The notes under the pieces: generated by a model | Database searches by the model: none | What the model was told of the DNA's origin: nothing | Seen by the model: only the letters and a program-made list of their open reading frames with translations | Translations under genes and position numbers: made by a program | Shown: piece after piece, positions 11,330-23,548 of the stretch | Layout: each line of letters begins with the position of its first letter | Numbering within the stretch: position 1 is the stretch's first letter | Origin: Pseudofabraea citricarpa | Lineage: Eukaryota; Ascomycota; Leotiomycetes; Helotiales; Dermateaceae | Length of the DNA: 64,000 nucleotides | Direction of reading: 5' to 3' | Assembly (NCBI GenBank): GCA_029641185.1 | Contig: JAPWGK010000009.1 | Location: forward strand, 260,501-324,500

Positions 11330-13191
11330 ATGGCAGGCTCTGACACGGAAAGAGAATCCATTGCAGGGAGTCAAGCTGGCACCATGGTTGCTGATAAGGA
11401 TATCGAGAATGAGCAGCCAGGCACAGTCAACAAAGATTATCTCGCCCCTGATCAGGCAAAAGATGCTCAGGATTTATCAGAGAAGACATCGGTAGCTGGT
11501 TTTGGTACTGATGCAGAGAAGCAGGTAGAGACTGCTACTGAGGCACCTCCTCGAGATATCAACGGCATCAAGTGGGGAGTAGTGGTCGCTGCCATTCTTA
11601 GCTCAACATTCCTCTTCGCACTCGACAACACTATCGTTGCTGATGTACAACCTGCAATAATCCTCGAGTTCAACGATGTCAGCAAGTTATCTTGGCTCAG
11701 TGTCGGCTTCTTGATGGGAGCTGCGTCGACCAATTTGATTTGGGGCAAGGTTTTTGGACATTTCAACGCCAAATGGACATACATCCTCTGCGTGTTCCTC
11801 TTCGAGGTCGGCTCAGCCGTGTGTGGAGCGGCACCAAACGTAAATGCCTTGATTATCGGTCGGGTTATCTGTGGTGTTGGTGGCTCGGGAATGTATGTCG
11901 GTGTCATGACGCTGCTCGCTTTCACAACAACCATCCATGAACGACCAATTTACGTCGGTGGAACGGGCCTTACTTGGGGTTTGGGAACAGTGTTAGGTAA
12001 GTCTCAGAAGAAATATATGCCACTCAGCTCTAACTAGTTCCACAGGTCCCATCATTGGGGGAGCATTCACTGACAGCTCAGCTGGGTGGAGATGGGCGTT
12101 CTATATCAACCTTTGCATCGGTGCAGTTTGCGCTCCGGTCTACTTCTTCATGTTGCCAAATAAGGATCCTCGACCAGGAGTGGCATTCAAGGACCGTGCC
12201 AAAGAGATGGATTATGTCGGTGCTGTCCTGACCTGTGGCGCTTTCATCTCCGGAGTCATGGCTGTCTCTTTCGGTGGAGTCACTTATCCATGGAACAGCG
12301 GCAGAATCATTGGTCTCTTTGTGTGCTCCGGTATTCTCTTCATTCTTCTTGGCTTCCAGCAAGTCTATACCGTCTTCACTACCACCAGCCGTCGTATCTT
12401 CCCTGTTGAGTTCTTCTCTTCGCGGACAATTCTTATTTTGTTCGCCATGACTGCTGCAGTAAGTTCTGGAAGCATTTTCAGATATGTCAAGTCACTAATT
12501 CTTTCAGGGTGGTACTGCGATTTTCATTCCCATTTACATGATCCCTATCTTCTTTCAGTTCACACGTGGCGATAGTGCACTTGACGCAGGAGTCCGACTA
12601 CTCCCATTCATCCTACTGATGATCTTTGCTGTCATCACAAACGGTGCTGTCCTTTCTGCTTATGGATACTACATGCCGTGGTACACAGTAGGAGGAGCCT
12701 TGGTTATCATAGGAGGATCTCTCATGTACACGGTCGATACCACCACAAGTATCGCCCGGGTCTATGGATACAGTGTTCTCATCGGATTTGGTGACGGGCT
12801 CTTTGCACAGGCTTCATTTTCCGTCGCCCAGGCAATCGTCGAACCACATCTGATTGCGAGCGCTGTTGGTTTCATTACCTGCGCTCAAGTATCAGGAGTC
12901 ACCATCGCTCTGGCCATTGCGAACGCTCTATTCTTGAATGGGTCGCAAGATAAGATATCTAATATCCTCCCAGACACGCCGCTCAGAGAGATCCAGGAAG
13001 CTATCTCCGGAGCTGGGAGCCAGTTCGTTCAGACCTTGCCAGAGGTCCTGCAGCAGCGTGTCTTGGTTGCTATTGTGGACAGCATGAGCAAGACTTACAT
13101 TCTCGTCATCACCGCCGGTGCTTTGGTTCTGGTTCTTAGCGCTGGCATGAAGAGGGAGAGGTTGTTTATGGAAGTTGGTGGTGCCGCTTAG
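11330..13191 (+). CDS. DHA2-family (14-TMS) MFS multidrug/toxin efflux transporter
   Basis: Exons 11330-11996, 12046-12458 and 12508-13191 give 587 residues. A hydrophilic tail of about 80 residues is followed by 14 predicted membrane helices. DHA2 hallmarks are LDNTIVADVQPAI in helix 1, SWLSVGFLMG and IWGKVFGHFNAKW (motif A region), and motif C in helix 5 (GPIIGGAFTDSSAGWRWAFY). The C-terminal helix is followed by a short basic tail. The family exports drugs and fungal toxins by proton antiport at the plasma membrane; aflatoxin-cluster and HC-toxin pumps belong to it. The gene converges on a cytochrome P450 gene 850 bases downstream, a pairing often seen in secondary-metabolite loci, but no biosynthetic core enzyme is in the window. 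The start has a good context (aacaATGg). Confidence 0.92.
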
Positions 13192-14044
13192 ATTTCCTCT
13201 CTTCGCAGACCGGCCGGAGGATGTGATATTCTAAACTATTTAATGCTTGTTTGTGATTGGTGTTTGGAGTCAGGTATATACAGACCATCTTAGTACTGTA
13301 ATTAATTATATCTTCAAACAACCTTTTTCTGTACTCGTAAACTAGTCTAGTGTGCAGATTTAATCATAAGATGCTAAAGCCGAGTACATCAATAAAGAGC
13401 TTAATTACTGCGCCTTCCTTGACGCCATAGCCAGAAGAGGCAATAACAACGAATGACATACACTACCAGTAGAATGTAATCGGCACAGAGCTCGGGCTAC
13501 CGGTAGCCATCGTACATCCGACATGCAACTCGGCATGAAGACGTTCGGCGATAACATACCTTTCCAGTCGTCGTCCGCGTCTCTGTCGATATATGCCGAA
13601 CAGCGCACAGCAGAGTAGGCAACTTCCCTCTACACTAGTACACTACACGTCGCTACTGTACCTGGCTGTCGTTTCATGTATTCGTGTAGAGCATCCTTCT
13701 GATGCGTGACATGTTTACTGCAAGTCATCTCGCTTGTTTAGTCACCCATTACTAACTGGTGCGCAAACCGCACCCCCTTTTCCTCTCTCTCGTATAAGGT
13801 TCAGAATACCTCGGTTGGTCGCTTAGGTGATACATACAGTACGAGGCGATACCAGTTCAGTTCAATTTAGTGGTGTTAGAGAAAGCACCAACGACACGAA
13901 GGGAGCAAGGAAGCAGGAGGTATCTTTTGAAAAATTCTAGATTGATTTGTAGAAACAGCGCATAGAAAGATTTAGATATGTCCAACTCCAAAACCGGGGC
14001 CGTCTGAACGCCGTACTTGAAAATCACAGAGAGGATGTCCTCCG
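13192..14044. other. Convergent intergenic region
   Basis: The 3' regions of the DHA2 transporter and the P450 meet here. No gene is seen. Confidence 0.6.
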
Positions 14045-15828
14045 TCACGAGCGCGCGCTGAGCTTGATGTTCAGCTCTGGCTTCTCCCACATCATGAATA
14101 CGTGTTGCTTGTTCCACTGCTGGCTGTCCTCGCAGAGCTCCATGTCGAAGTGGTACAGCATGCGTGCCAGTACTGAGCGCATCTCATTCCATGCGAGGCT
14201 AGGTTTACTGATTAGCGATGGCTCTAAAGTTTGGACAGTGATAGATGGGACTTACTTCTTGCCGATGCAGTTACGTGGACCGGTAGAGAAGGGGTTGAAG
14301 GCGGCCTTGTCATCGTTGGCGTACGCCGCAGGTGGGTTAGGCAGCCACCTCTCAGGCACGAAGGTCTCTGGCTCGAAGAAATTCTTGCTGGAGTAGTATG
14401 TGGAGAGCTGATGGACAGCGACGGACGTCTATCGCGTAATCAGTATTTTCTTGCTATATACTTAGGACAATAACCAAGGACTTACATTGCCGGGAATAAA
14501 GTTTCCGTTAATCACACTTCCCTCGGGTGGAGTCTTGCGTGCAAGTCCTAGAGGAACGGGAGGATACATGCGAAGACCTTCCTCGAGAACTGCCTGGAGA
14601 TAAGGTAACTGGGCCGTTGATTGAAGCGTCAGTTCTTCGCCCGACTGGAACGCATCGCGCACTTCCTTCTTGGCCTTCGCGTACGTTTCCGGGTTCTTCA
14701 ACAGGTAATAAGTGGCGCCGGTGAGGAGGGTCGACGTAGTCTCAGAGCCTCCAATGATGAGCAGCTCAGCAGTAGCGATGATCTCCTTGTGCGACATGCC
14801 GCGGTCGTCGTTGTGGCGCAGGATATAAGTCATGAAATCCTGGCGGTCCGTCTTAGCCTCGAGGCGCTTCTCAGTCTTGACCTCGGAGAACTTCATGTGC
14901 TCATCGCGGGCCCTGGTGATTTCGGGACTGAGCTTGATCAAGCCCTGCAGGATGGACATGAGCGGCTTGTAGAACTGCGCGATCTTTAAGATGCGTGCTG
15001 ATTTGACGCCCTGGAATAGGTTCTTCATCCATACGTGGTACTCGCCCGACTCGAGCGCTCCGAATGGCTCTCCGAATGCGAGATCCCCAATGATGTCGAA
15101 GGTCAGGTAGTTGTACCACCGCGTCATGTCGACGCTCGCGATGCTGGGGTCTTCGGCTCGCTTCTTTAGTTGCGATACCATCAGCTCGAAGTAGTGCGTC
15201 AAGATGGTTTCTTGTTGCCGAAGTGCTGCGTCTGAGAAGGCGTGGGAGAGGAGTTTACGCATGCGGGAATGGTCAGCATCCGAGGACCCTATATGAAAGT
15301 TAGTATCGGCCCCATACTGGTGACTAGATTGCAATCACAGATGATGCTCGGTGGCTCGTCTCCACTGATGGTATAGAACTCTCCATCCTTTTGAAGTTGC
15401 TTCTTTCCTGGTCCAGAACCATAAATATCTATTGCTTCTATTAGTACTTCCGTATAGATTCCATTTGAACTGCCGAATAAGTACCTTTCCAAGCTCCAGA
15501 AGTGTTGAAGCTTAAGGCGTTGGGTCGAATGCGCACGATATCACCATATTGGTCATGGAGATCCTTGATATCATGATCATGAGTGCCGTAGAACAAGGCG
15601 TAGAAATCCGGCATGTGCCATCCAGCTCTGCTTTTTGGCCCCGGGAATTTGGCCAGCGGGTGGAAATATAGATTATAGATAACCGTGCACACATTATAAA
15701 CAAAAGCCTAGGTCTTATGAGCTTCATGGTCCTCTTAGTCCTGTATGGATATGGGCACGTACCACTGCAACCAAAGCTACTACAGAAGTAGCAGCCTTGC
15801 TGATAAGAGTGCCGAAGCCGACCTCCAT
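14045..15828 (-). CDS. Cytochrome P450 monooxygenase, CYP65/isotrichodermin C-15 hydroxylase-like
   Basis: Six exons (15763-15828, 15485-15707, 15339-15434, 14486-15288, 14256-14428, 14045-14198) join in phase to give 504 residues, normal for a microsomal P450. An N-terminal hydrophobic anchor is followed by the proline hinge YFHPLAKFPGP. The I-helix oxygen-binding motif is GGSETTS (Glu in place of the more usual Asp). The K-helix ExxR is EEGLR, and the haem loop is FSTGPRNCIGKN with the axial Cys. Sequence style (DHSRMRKLLSHAFSD, FGEPFGALESGEYHVW) is that of the CYP65-like clan, which oxidises terpenoids and other secondary metabolites. The substrate is not predictable. It lies tail-to-tail with the DHA2 exporter and about 3.8 kb from the next gene. 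Confidence 0.93.
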
Positions 15829-18800
15829 CGTAGGGCTGAATCTGATACGACTTTCTAAATCTGTTTCGAAGTACTTAATGTTCAGCTGGTGTGGTGTTGG
15901 TCGGGTTAAAGAGGCTGAAAGGTCGTTGTGGTCTGGAGAGAAGTAGAAAGAGAGATAGGAAAGGCGGGCTGTCAGTGTTTTATGTGTGATTCTCAAGACG
16001 GCTGTGCTTTACCCGTCCGAAGTTCAAAAGAGATTGTGATCTAGTTATGCAGATCAAAATTGGCCCCTGGACCGAAGCGAGCGTCCATGTTCTCTGTCCT
16101 GAGTCCTGACAACCTTGGCTGCCGACTGCAGTGGTGGTCCCGGGTCTATGAGTCGTCATATTCGGATCTGGTTCGTTTTCCTTCTCCGATCATGACTTCG
16201 TACTTCCCACGGGGAACACATGGGAGCTACGAACTACGACGACTTGTACGCTACTCTAACTGCGGCGCCGGTGATCATACCAGGTCATACAGTCTGTGGC
16301 AAGGACAGGTGGCTCGCACACAGCTCCTCTCTCTTTCACTCCCTCCACTTGTACCGTAATATTGCATCCCTTACTGGTCACTCTCGGACCGGGCATTTTA
16401 CCCGCACGGCAAGCAGTTTCGCGTCCGCCACGGCCATCGTCATAGTCTCCGGGACTTGTAGGACGTATCTGGCAGGTATGCGCGTTACAAGCCACTTTCT
16501 AAATAAGGGACGGCTGCCACAGATCCCTAGAACTCAATTGAAACTTAAAACATCCTGAGTGAGGAGGCTTCAGGACTCTCCTGATGGAGATCAGAGGGAG
16601 CACTCGCAATGGCTGTCTTGGGTACAAGATGCAGCCAGCCAGCCAACCACTCAGAACTTCAGCACAAGCTCAAGTTGGTTGGCAGTACTCCGCCCTGGTT
16701 TCAGTCGTATTCGCATTGCGGATAGGACTCGCATTCGCGGCCTCACGTGGTCGTACTCGCATTTAATGGACTCTGAAGATTGGTCGATCATTGCTTAGCG
16801 ACGGATCGCCGTGGTCCCTGACCTGGCTACGCGATGCTTAGCGAAGGTGTTATGGCAACCCTGTAACCAATTCCTGTTTTAGCTTACCTGACACATCAGA
16901 CATGAGATGATTTTTCAGATTCGACCGAAATACGGTAAGTTAAGGCGCTTTCCTTAACCGGTCTGTGTCCTGTGGGTAATTTACCCCATGGAAGTGGGGG
17001 TGCGCTCATTGCGCTAAGTAGTGCAATCGCATTGAATGCGTGCCCATCTTGATTCATGGTGGCATCTGCATTCTGCACTGCTGCACCGCGCTTCATGTCA
17101 CATTGCATATGCACGTTGCTCAACTCTTAAACGGCCGATCTGCATGTCAGTTAGGCATAAATGGCACAGTAGACTCTCGTACTGTACGGAGCGCAGGAGT
17201 TTAAGAACCTACGGTGGTGATTTCCCTCGGCACTGTATTATACTCTCCCGGTTTGCAATCCACAGAGCGATAATAAAACTCTCAAGAAGTACTTTGAAGA
17301 GCCAAGCCCGGGATCTGCAACTCGGGGCTGCACTTCCGTCGGCGAAGAGAAAATCTCCTGCACAAAATATCTCTGTACGGTGCTGGCGAATGCAAATCCG
17401 AAACCTAAAAGATCCATCCGAATTCTTCTGGAATACCTAATAAAGTGAAAGGGTCAGCAAGCTGCAAGCCAACTACCGATGGCCTGGATACTTGCGCCAC
17501 GAGAAAGAAGGTTTGATGTATGTCAAACTGTTGAAACATGCGATTGTATATCCTCAAAAGAATGTACCGAGGATTGCGGGGACGGGTCTAGAACGTGAAG
17601 TTGCGAATAGTCACTCTCAGAAATTATCTACCTTATCTTGTATCTGTTGGGGGACGGCATGTCATAACTGGGTACTACAAGCGGCTGGAGATGTTTGTGG
17701 AAGGACCTTTGAAAATCCTTGGGTTGCAGTACTGCAAAACAGGAATTGGTCGTAGCCGAACGTGGGGGAACGAATACGAAGCCCGATCGGTTATTCGCCA
17801 TCTGGAAGCTTGTTACATGACTTATGCCTGCTGCATCCAAAGCAACTGTATTCTTGGGATGAAACGACGGTGTTGGTATAATACTCGTACATTGAATATG
17901 AACCGATATGCAAATACTCAAGAATCCGTCTTCGTGTTCTTGTTCTTATTTTATGTGCCATGCCATGCAGTTATCGACAGGATGAGCAACTACTCATAGC
18001 AAACACAAGCAATGTGTGCAAATTACCAGAATGGGAAGCTCGATATTCTAGAATATCCTACCAGAGAAATGAATACGCTTCCATTTTCTTGGTAAACCCA
18101 CCATGGCCACATGGAGACATATTAACAACATCAGCAACAAAAGATGCAAGTACTAGCCTCAGCTGATCTGCAGATTCCCCAAAGTCTCCGAATGCGACGG
18201 GCATAGGCACAACTGAAAGACCGACTAAAATGGAGAATATTCAATACACAGCGCGACGCGACTAGGAAGGCTGTGCTCGCGAGCAGAAAAGCTTGGACGT
18301 TGCCATTCGAGTCACGATCAGCTCACTTCTCGGTTGAGCAACAAATTGTATGTGAATCTCCGAGTCATGCTCCTGGTATTCCATTGCTTGTCTTCAGATC
18401 CAAGAAAACGCCAATATAGATCATCTTGGTAATCAATCTGAAACAATAGACAAGTATTCAAGCCTTGCTCTTTTGAGAAGCTCGATCTTGTCCTCACAAG
18501 TGAAAGTATATCCATAACCAATGACTTGTGAATCGTGGTATAAGACTTGAGTGATCATTAGACTTTAATTTGAATGCGAGGTACACCGACTACTGTAACA
18601 AGTAATTGTATTCTGCGGAATTGATGCGGGGAAGCTGCGAACTGTTTATATCTCAAACCTTAGAGTGAAGTTATAGTAGAAGACTTATGACACTTGAGCA
18701 CTTTCAAACAGCCAATAAAAGTGCCACACTGTACCACCACGAGAAAGCTTATTTGAATTCGCCTTGTAGAACAGATGTAATCCGAGATTGAACCGCTAGA

Positions 18801-19613
18801 CATCTGCACTGCAATTCACACTCGGCTTGAATGCCGCGCAGGCAGGAGAGAGCAGAATGCACACGAGCGGAGAAAACCCCTCATGATAGTTGCAATCATG
18901 CACGATCGCTCTAACCCCCGCTACCTTCCTAGTTTAAACCAAGATTCAATCATTTTACAAAGGTTAAGCGAATAGTCTGTGTAGGTATTTATCAAATAGG
19001 AATGTCTATTCTGGCTGCCGTGCAAGCTTCACAGATGCTCTTCTACGAACACCCTTGCTTTTACAGCCATAGAAAATCCAAAGCAGTGTTAGGCATGTAG
19101 ACCAGGATATTCAACCTCATGGCTCTTGTTATAGACCCATCAACCCCAAGGTTCTGGTTTATACCAAGGGGATGTTGGATACCCACTTTCAAAATCAACA
19201 ACCCTAACTTCTCCAGAGCCGGTCATTTGAAAACCTGCATGGGTCCTATCAACTCTTCATCTCGTATTATTCGTATTCAAGTTCTGAGTTTCCAAATATG
19301 AGCTGTCGTCGGTAATAAGCGACATGCCGGTCTATACTTATTAAAAAAAACATGAATACTTATCCTGAATTCTGCGCATGGGTTGTGTGAATCATTACAG
19401 TAGTTCATTATTCTACGAGAACAAAGGAAGCAATACAACTAACTCTGCACAGGAACTATCAACAAACCAAACATTCTTTATTTGACATGCAACCTCGATT
19501 AAACTTGTAAATACAACCAGAGATCAACGCCAACCCTCGAGGACCATGCAAACAGCGAGCAAAGAGAAATAAAAAAGAGATCAAAATATCTCGTGTCTTG
19601 CTTTTCTTTATAA
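15829..19613. other. 3.8 kb gene-poor region
   Basis: Searched on both strands for a small RiPP precursor (signal peptide plus KR-separated repeats), because UstYa genes lie nearby; none was found. The frames present are short and unrelated to known domains. Confidence 0.5.
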
Positions 19614-20789
19614 TCACGGCGCCGAGGTACAAGATGCAGGAGTCACAGTGATGGTACTTGCAACCCTGCCATCTACAGTCGACTGGAAGACCGTAACTGT
19701 CACAGTTGAAGATTCATCATCCGTCGATGTAGATGTTCCAGCAGAGACGGTCGAGTTGGGATCAGTTCTAATTAAGATCAGCAAAAGAACCAGTAAAGAT
19801 GAAACAAAACAAACTTACACTGTATTAGATGGCACAGTCCCTGCAGTCACCGTGGCCGTCGGGCTAGCAAAAGACGTCACGGTCTTTTGAGTTACAGTTC
19901 CACTGAAAGTGAAATCTGGCGGAGCATACACAAACTGGATCTGCCCTCTCCTAGCCGCTGCTGCAGACGGAGTCACAAGACAGGAGCACGCAGAAGAAAC
20001 CCGTGATGTCAGCCCAGCGCACTGGGAAGCGTAAGTGGGTGTAGGCAAGCCACAGGTCTTGGTATACGATGCACAGAACGAGGTAGCTGTGGCAGACTTT
20101 GCAATCAACGCCCGCAGACAATTATCCTTGTTGCATTGTAGCAATGTATTCGTACCTTTTCCTGCTCCGCATGTGTTGGTAGGACTACATGAAGCCGTGA
20201 CGGTAACGTATGATGGACCCTGAAGCGTGCTCAGTGAGGTCTGAGTCGATACGATAGTCGTCTGGTAGATGGTGACCGTCGTGATGGAGTTGGGAACAGT
20301 ATTAGTTGCTGTAGCTGGGACTTGAGAAACACCACTCGTGACGGTGGTAGTCGCAGTTGGCGTCACTGTGACAGTGACTGTGGGAGGAACAATGGAGAAA
20401 GTGATGTCTCCCCCCAGGGCAGTCAGCGTGTTTGGAGAACTACTTTTCTTGAAAGTCGTAGTCTTTCCGTCTGCACCAGTGGTGAAGGTCGAGTCGTAGG
20501 CGAAGAAAGAGATTGTGTTCCGACCGGAAGCAAGAGACGCACCAGTAACGGGACACTTCAATGATTGGGACGGGCTGCTGTGTAGAAAAGAATCGCATGT
20601 TATCGTCGGTGCTGATGGCTGGACGAGGAACGGCGTTACGTATCCAACGCGGCCTGGAAATGTTATAACGCTGTATGTTGCGTCAACACCAAAGAATGCC
20701 GGGTTTGCAGTGCTGTAGGCGTAAGAAACAGTTGGGACACCAGAAGTTGTGGCACCGGCGAGTTGATTAGATGAGAAGAATGAACCCAT
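19614..20789 (-). CDS. Thr/Val-rich protein with a fungal cysteine module, probably extracellular
   Basis: Exons down from 20789 to 19819 and 19767-19614 (intron 19768-19818) give about 374 residues. The N-terminal half looks beta-rich, with Cys pairs at TITCDSF and LKCPVTG. The middle is a PPTVTVTVTPTATTTVTSG tract. Next comes a cysteine module with CNKDNCLRAL and SACSCLV, a pattern I know from many secreted fungal proteins of unknown function. The C-terminus is again Thr/Ser/Val-rich and ends TPASCTSAP. Such Thr/Val runs are typical of O-glycosylated wall or secreted proteins. The start is uncertain. The first in-frame ATG is at 20789 and no signal peptide follows it, so a short upstream exon joined near 20745 could supply one. 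Confidence 0.65.
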
Positions 20790-21348
20790 GATATATGAAC
20801 CAAGGATCCAAAACAATCATCCAAATAAGGGAAAGTCCAGAAGAAATGACTGGCGGTAGTACATTTCTCCCACGAGGACAAAGCTACATATATATGAGCT
20901 TTTAATTCTCGCCACAAAGACTACTCTACAAAGCGGCAGACACGGTAAATACATTGGGAAATTAGCCAACCCATCATTGAGATCAGCCACAAGGGCATTG
21001 AGCAGATAAACCACGATGTGGTTCTCCTCTAGAGCGCGCCAAACCCAGAAAATCTCGAGTTTTGGACATTTAGCCGACCCGTCAAAAAAAGCTACAAGCT
21101 AGAAAGACAATGTTACAGTGTCACATCTAGCTGCACGCACATCGTTCTTTTTCAAGTTAGTATTTTTGATGATTAACCCCTGAGATAATCTGCCCAGTGT
21201 GATAATTCAGCTGCCCCACGAAACTAGCATCCTGAGGCTGACTGAATTAATCTGTTAGGGCGTTGAGGCTGAACAATAGTCTACGCCACGGACGGATCTA
21301 TCCTGCCTGGAACTACCACGTGATTGATGATGGTCCTAGTAATTCCCG
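20790..21348. other. Divergent intergenic region
   Basis: This is the shared upstream region of the Thr/Val-rich protein (minus strand) and the first UstYa gene (plus strand). A TATATATG stretch near 20890 may be the TATA element of the minus-strand gene. Confidence 0.4.
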
Positions 21349-22294
21349 ATGCGGAGACTTGCACTGACTAGCAAGATCACTGAATTGCCCCCAGAATGTA
21401 TAATGGACTACCTGCCTAGGTACTCTTCATTTCCTGACATCCGAAAGAGATTGAAAATATTAAACATGAGATTCGAGGACGAGGCACGAGAAACATTGAT
21501 CGGCGACGATGATGATGATGAGTTCATCCGAGTCAGAAAGCGGCCATTTCCTTACGAGTTGATCATCCCTTGGATATTTGCGATCGGTTTCTTCTGCACG
21601 ACATTATATTTTGCACGGCGAACAAATCCGGATATAACTTGCAGAAGTCGTTGCGAGAAAGGATTTGATACTGATTTTGGTAACACTCATGAAAGACCTC
21701 GAGCACTTGCAGAAACTAACAATCATAGTATCATCCGCAGATCCAATACCTCTCAACCTGGTCAAGAAGAAGTTTACCAACGATTTACTCTACAACACAA
21801 CCTCTCAGAGTCTCTATAACCAGCCGAACGATCCAAGCGAGATCAAATATATAGGTGATCCGTCACCTGCCATCACCAAAGCATGGCATGATCTTTTACA
21901 CGCCCAATATGTTGCACTTTTCCCTTCTGAAGTGGATCAATTCCCGGCTTCACATATACAACCAATCTCATACAACGGCGAGCACTCATTCATGGAACTC
22001 AGTGTCTTCCATAATCTACACTGTCTGAATGAGATTCGATTGGCATTGGATAAAGATAACGAACAAGATCAAAATTCTATCCATCAGGGAAAAGTCCATC
22101 TAGATCACTGTGTGGATCAGATTAGGCAGGCGTTGATGTGTCAAGCTGATTTGACTCCTGTTCCTATGCTGCCTGTCGAAAGTTCGGGGGATTTATTCAT
22201 AGGCAATGGAGAAATCCATACGTGTCGGGATTTTGATGCGATTTGGGAGTGGGTGGAAGAGAGGGGGAGGAAGCAGAAGGCTCTGGGAGACTGA
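21349..22294 (+). CDS. UstYa-family (DUF3328) oxidase-like protein A
   Basis: Exons 21349-21679 and 21729-22294 (49-base intron, GTAACA...CATAG) give 298 residues. A cytoplasmic N-terminus with an Asp run precedes a single membrane helix at about residues 71-89. The lumenal part carries both family hallmarks: HNLHC (205-209) and HLDHC (234-238), the latter followed by VDQIRQALMCQADLTPVP. The end has HTCRDFDAIWEWVEER. UstYa proteins are type II membrane enzymes that use the paired HxxHC motifs in oxidation or cyclisation of fungal peptides, as in ustiloxin and related dikaritins, and in hydroxylation or chlorination in cyclochlorotine biosynthesis. An alternative start at 21403 gives MDYLPRY, closer to the usual short N-terminus. 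The gene converges on a second UstYa gene 123 bases away. Confidence 0.92.
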
Positions 22295-22417
22295 GAAATG
22301 CAAATAGGGGATTAAGAGATAGTTGAAGATTTGTTTGTTTTTAAGCTTGATTGATGGTTCCTCATCTGCCGTATTGATCTCTGACCTGACTAGATTTCCC
22401 TACTTGTTCACATTCGA

Positions 22418-23548
22418 TCAACCCTCAAAAGGCTTCCTCTCTTGGTTCCTTTCATCTCTCCATCTCTTGATGGCCTCAAAGTCGCGACACGTATGCGTCA
22501 AACCATGCGAGAGAAATATATTCTCCAGCCGATCTGCCATAAACAACGGAACTGGAGTGAGATCGCCATGACACTGAATTGATTGTCGAAGATGCTCTAC
22601 ACAATGGTCTGCGAATAACATGAGTGATTCATCTTTTATTTCAAAGGGGCAAAGAAAGAACTCACAAATATGAACACGCTTCCACTCGTCAGGAAGCTGA
22701 GCCGTGAAATCGGTATGCACGTCGTAGTAATCAGGTTCCAAAGCCTTCCGTATGAGGTTCTATGGGGGTTTTTTGTGTTAGCGTTATGCGATTGTTGGTT
22801 GTTGACTGTAATGGAATTTTGTGACGTGGAAGACATCTGGACTTACAAGGCAATGAAGGCCATGGAAAACTCCAACCCTAAAACGCACAGTTAGTCATTC
22901 AATTTGTAGCGAGGTATTATGATAAGCAGGGAGAAAGCATACTCCATATAGACATTTTTGTCGATCGTTTCCAATTGCCAAGGCGCAGCATCTTGTACTT
23001 TTTCCCGTTCGTCTTGAGAAAGCATCATATACGAACCTTTAAAGAGATCAGATTTACGAACCCGAAATCCTAATATTTCGCATCAGACTCACCATTCAAA
23101 AGATTGTTCCAAGCTGTATCCATCTCCTCGGTCGGTTTTCCAGCATACAGAGGATTGGCAGCCGATTCGTTAATATCTAAATGATGTGTCTCCGGATGGA
23201 AGTCGTAGTAATTATAGAAATACTTCGGGACGTATGGAATATCAGGGACCGAAGCTGGATAAAAGAAAAATGGTACGTGAGCGGACGATAAACATCTAAT
23301 TGTGGGTTTGAGATAATACCGAAGTCTGTAGGGAAGCGCATTGGTGTTGATGTTGAATTTGGTTCATGCTTCACTGTCGATTTGTATGCCGCGAAAAGAA
23401 CAGCGCACATGGTGATGAGCGTACAAGCAGAACACCAGATCCAGGCTATCAGGTTTCGATTCTGTTTTCTTTGGGGTGCTGAATGATATTGGCAGTTATC
23501 ATCTTCTGAAACACTTCCCTCGCTGGGGACTTTTTGATAGTCGGCCAT
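22418..23548 (-). CDS. UstYa-family (DUF3328) oxidase-like protein B
   Basis: Six exons (23320-23548, 23093-23254, 22943-23036, 22847-22877, 22666-22759, 22418-22608) join in phase to 266 residues. A hydrophilic N-terminus with typical MADYQKVPSEG is followed by a membrane helix at 32-54, then the family block VPKYFYNYYDFHPETHHLD. The paired motifs are HGLHC (167-171) and HIYHC (202-206), followed by VEHLRQSIQCHGDLTPVP and HTCRDFEAIKRWRDER. The second HxxHC appears only after removing the 57-base intron 22609-22665; without splicing the frame stays open but the motif is lost. One exon is only 31 bases long. Together with the convergent partner this makes a two-gene UstYa set, as in known pathways where two UstYa enzymes act on one peptide. 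No peptide precursor is evident nearby. Confidence 0.92.

Noticed and set aside
15829..19613. Search for a hidden precursor peptide or biosynthetic gene next to the P450
   Set aside because: No frame with signal peptide plus repeats, and no exon chain with sensible splice signals, was found.
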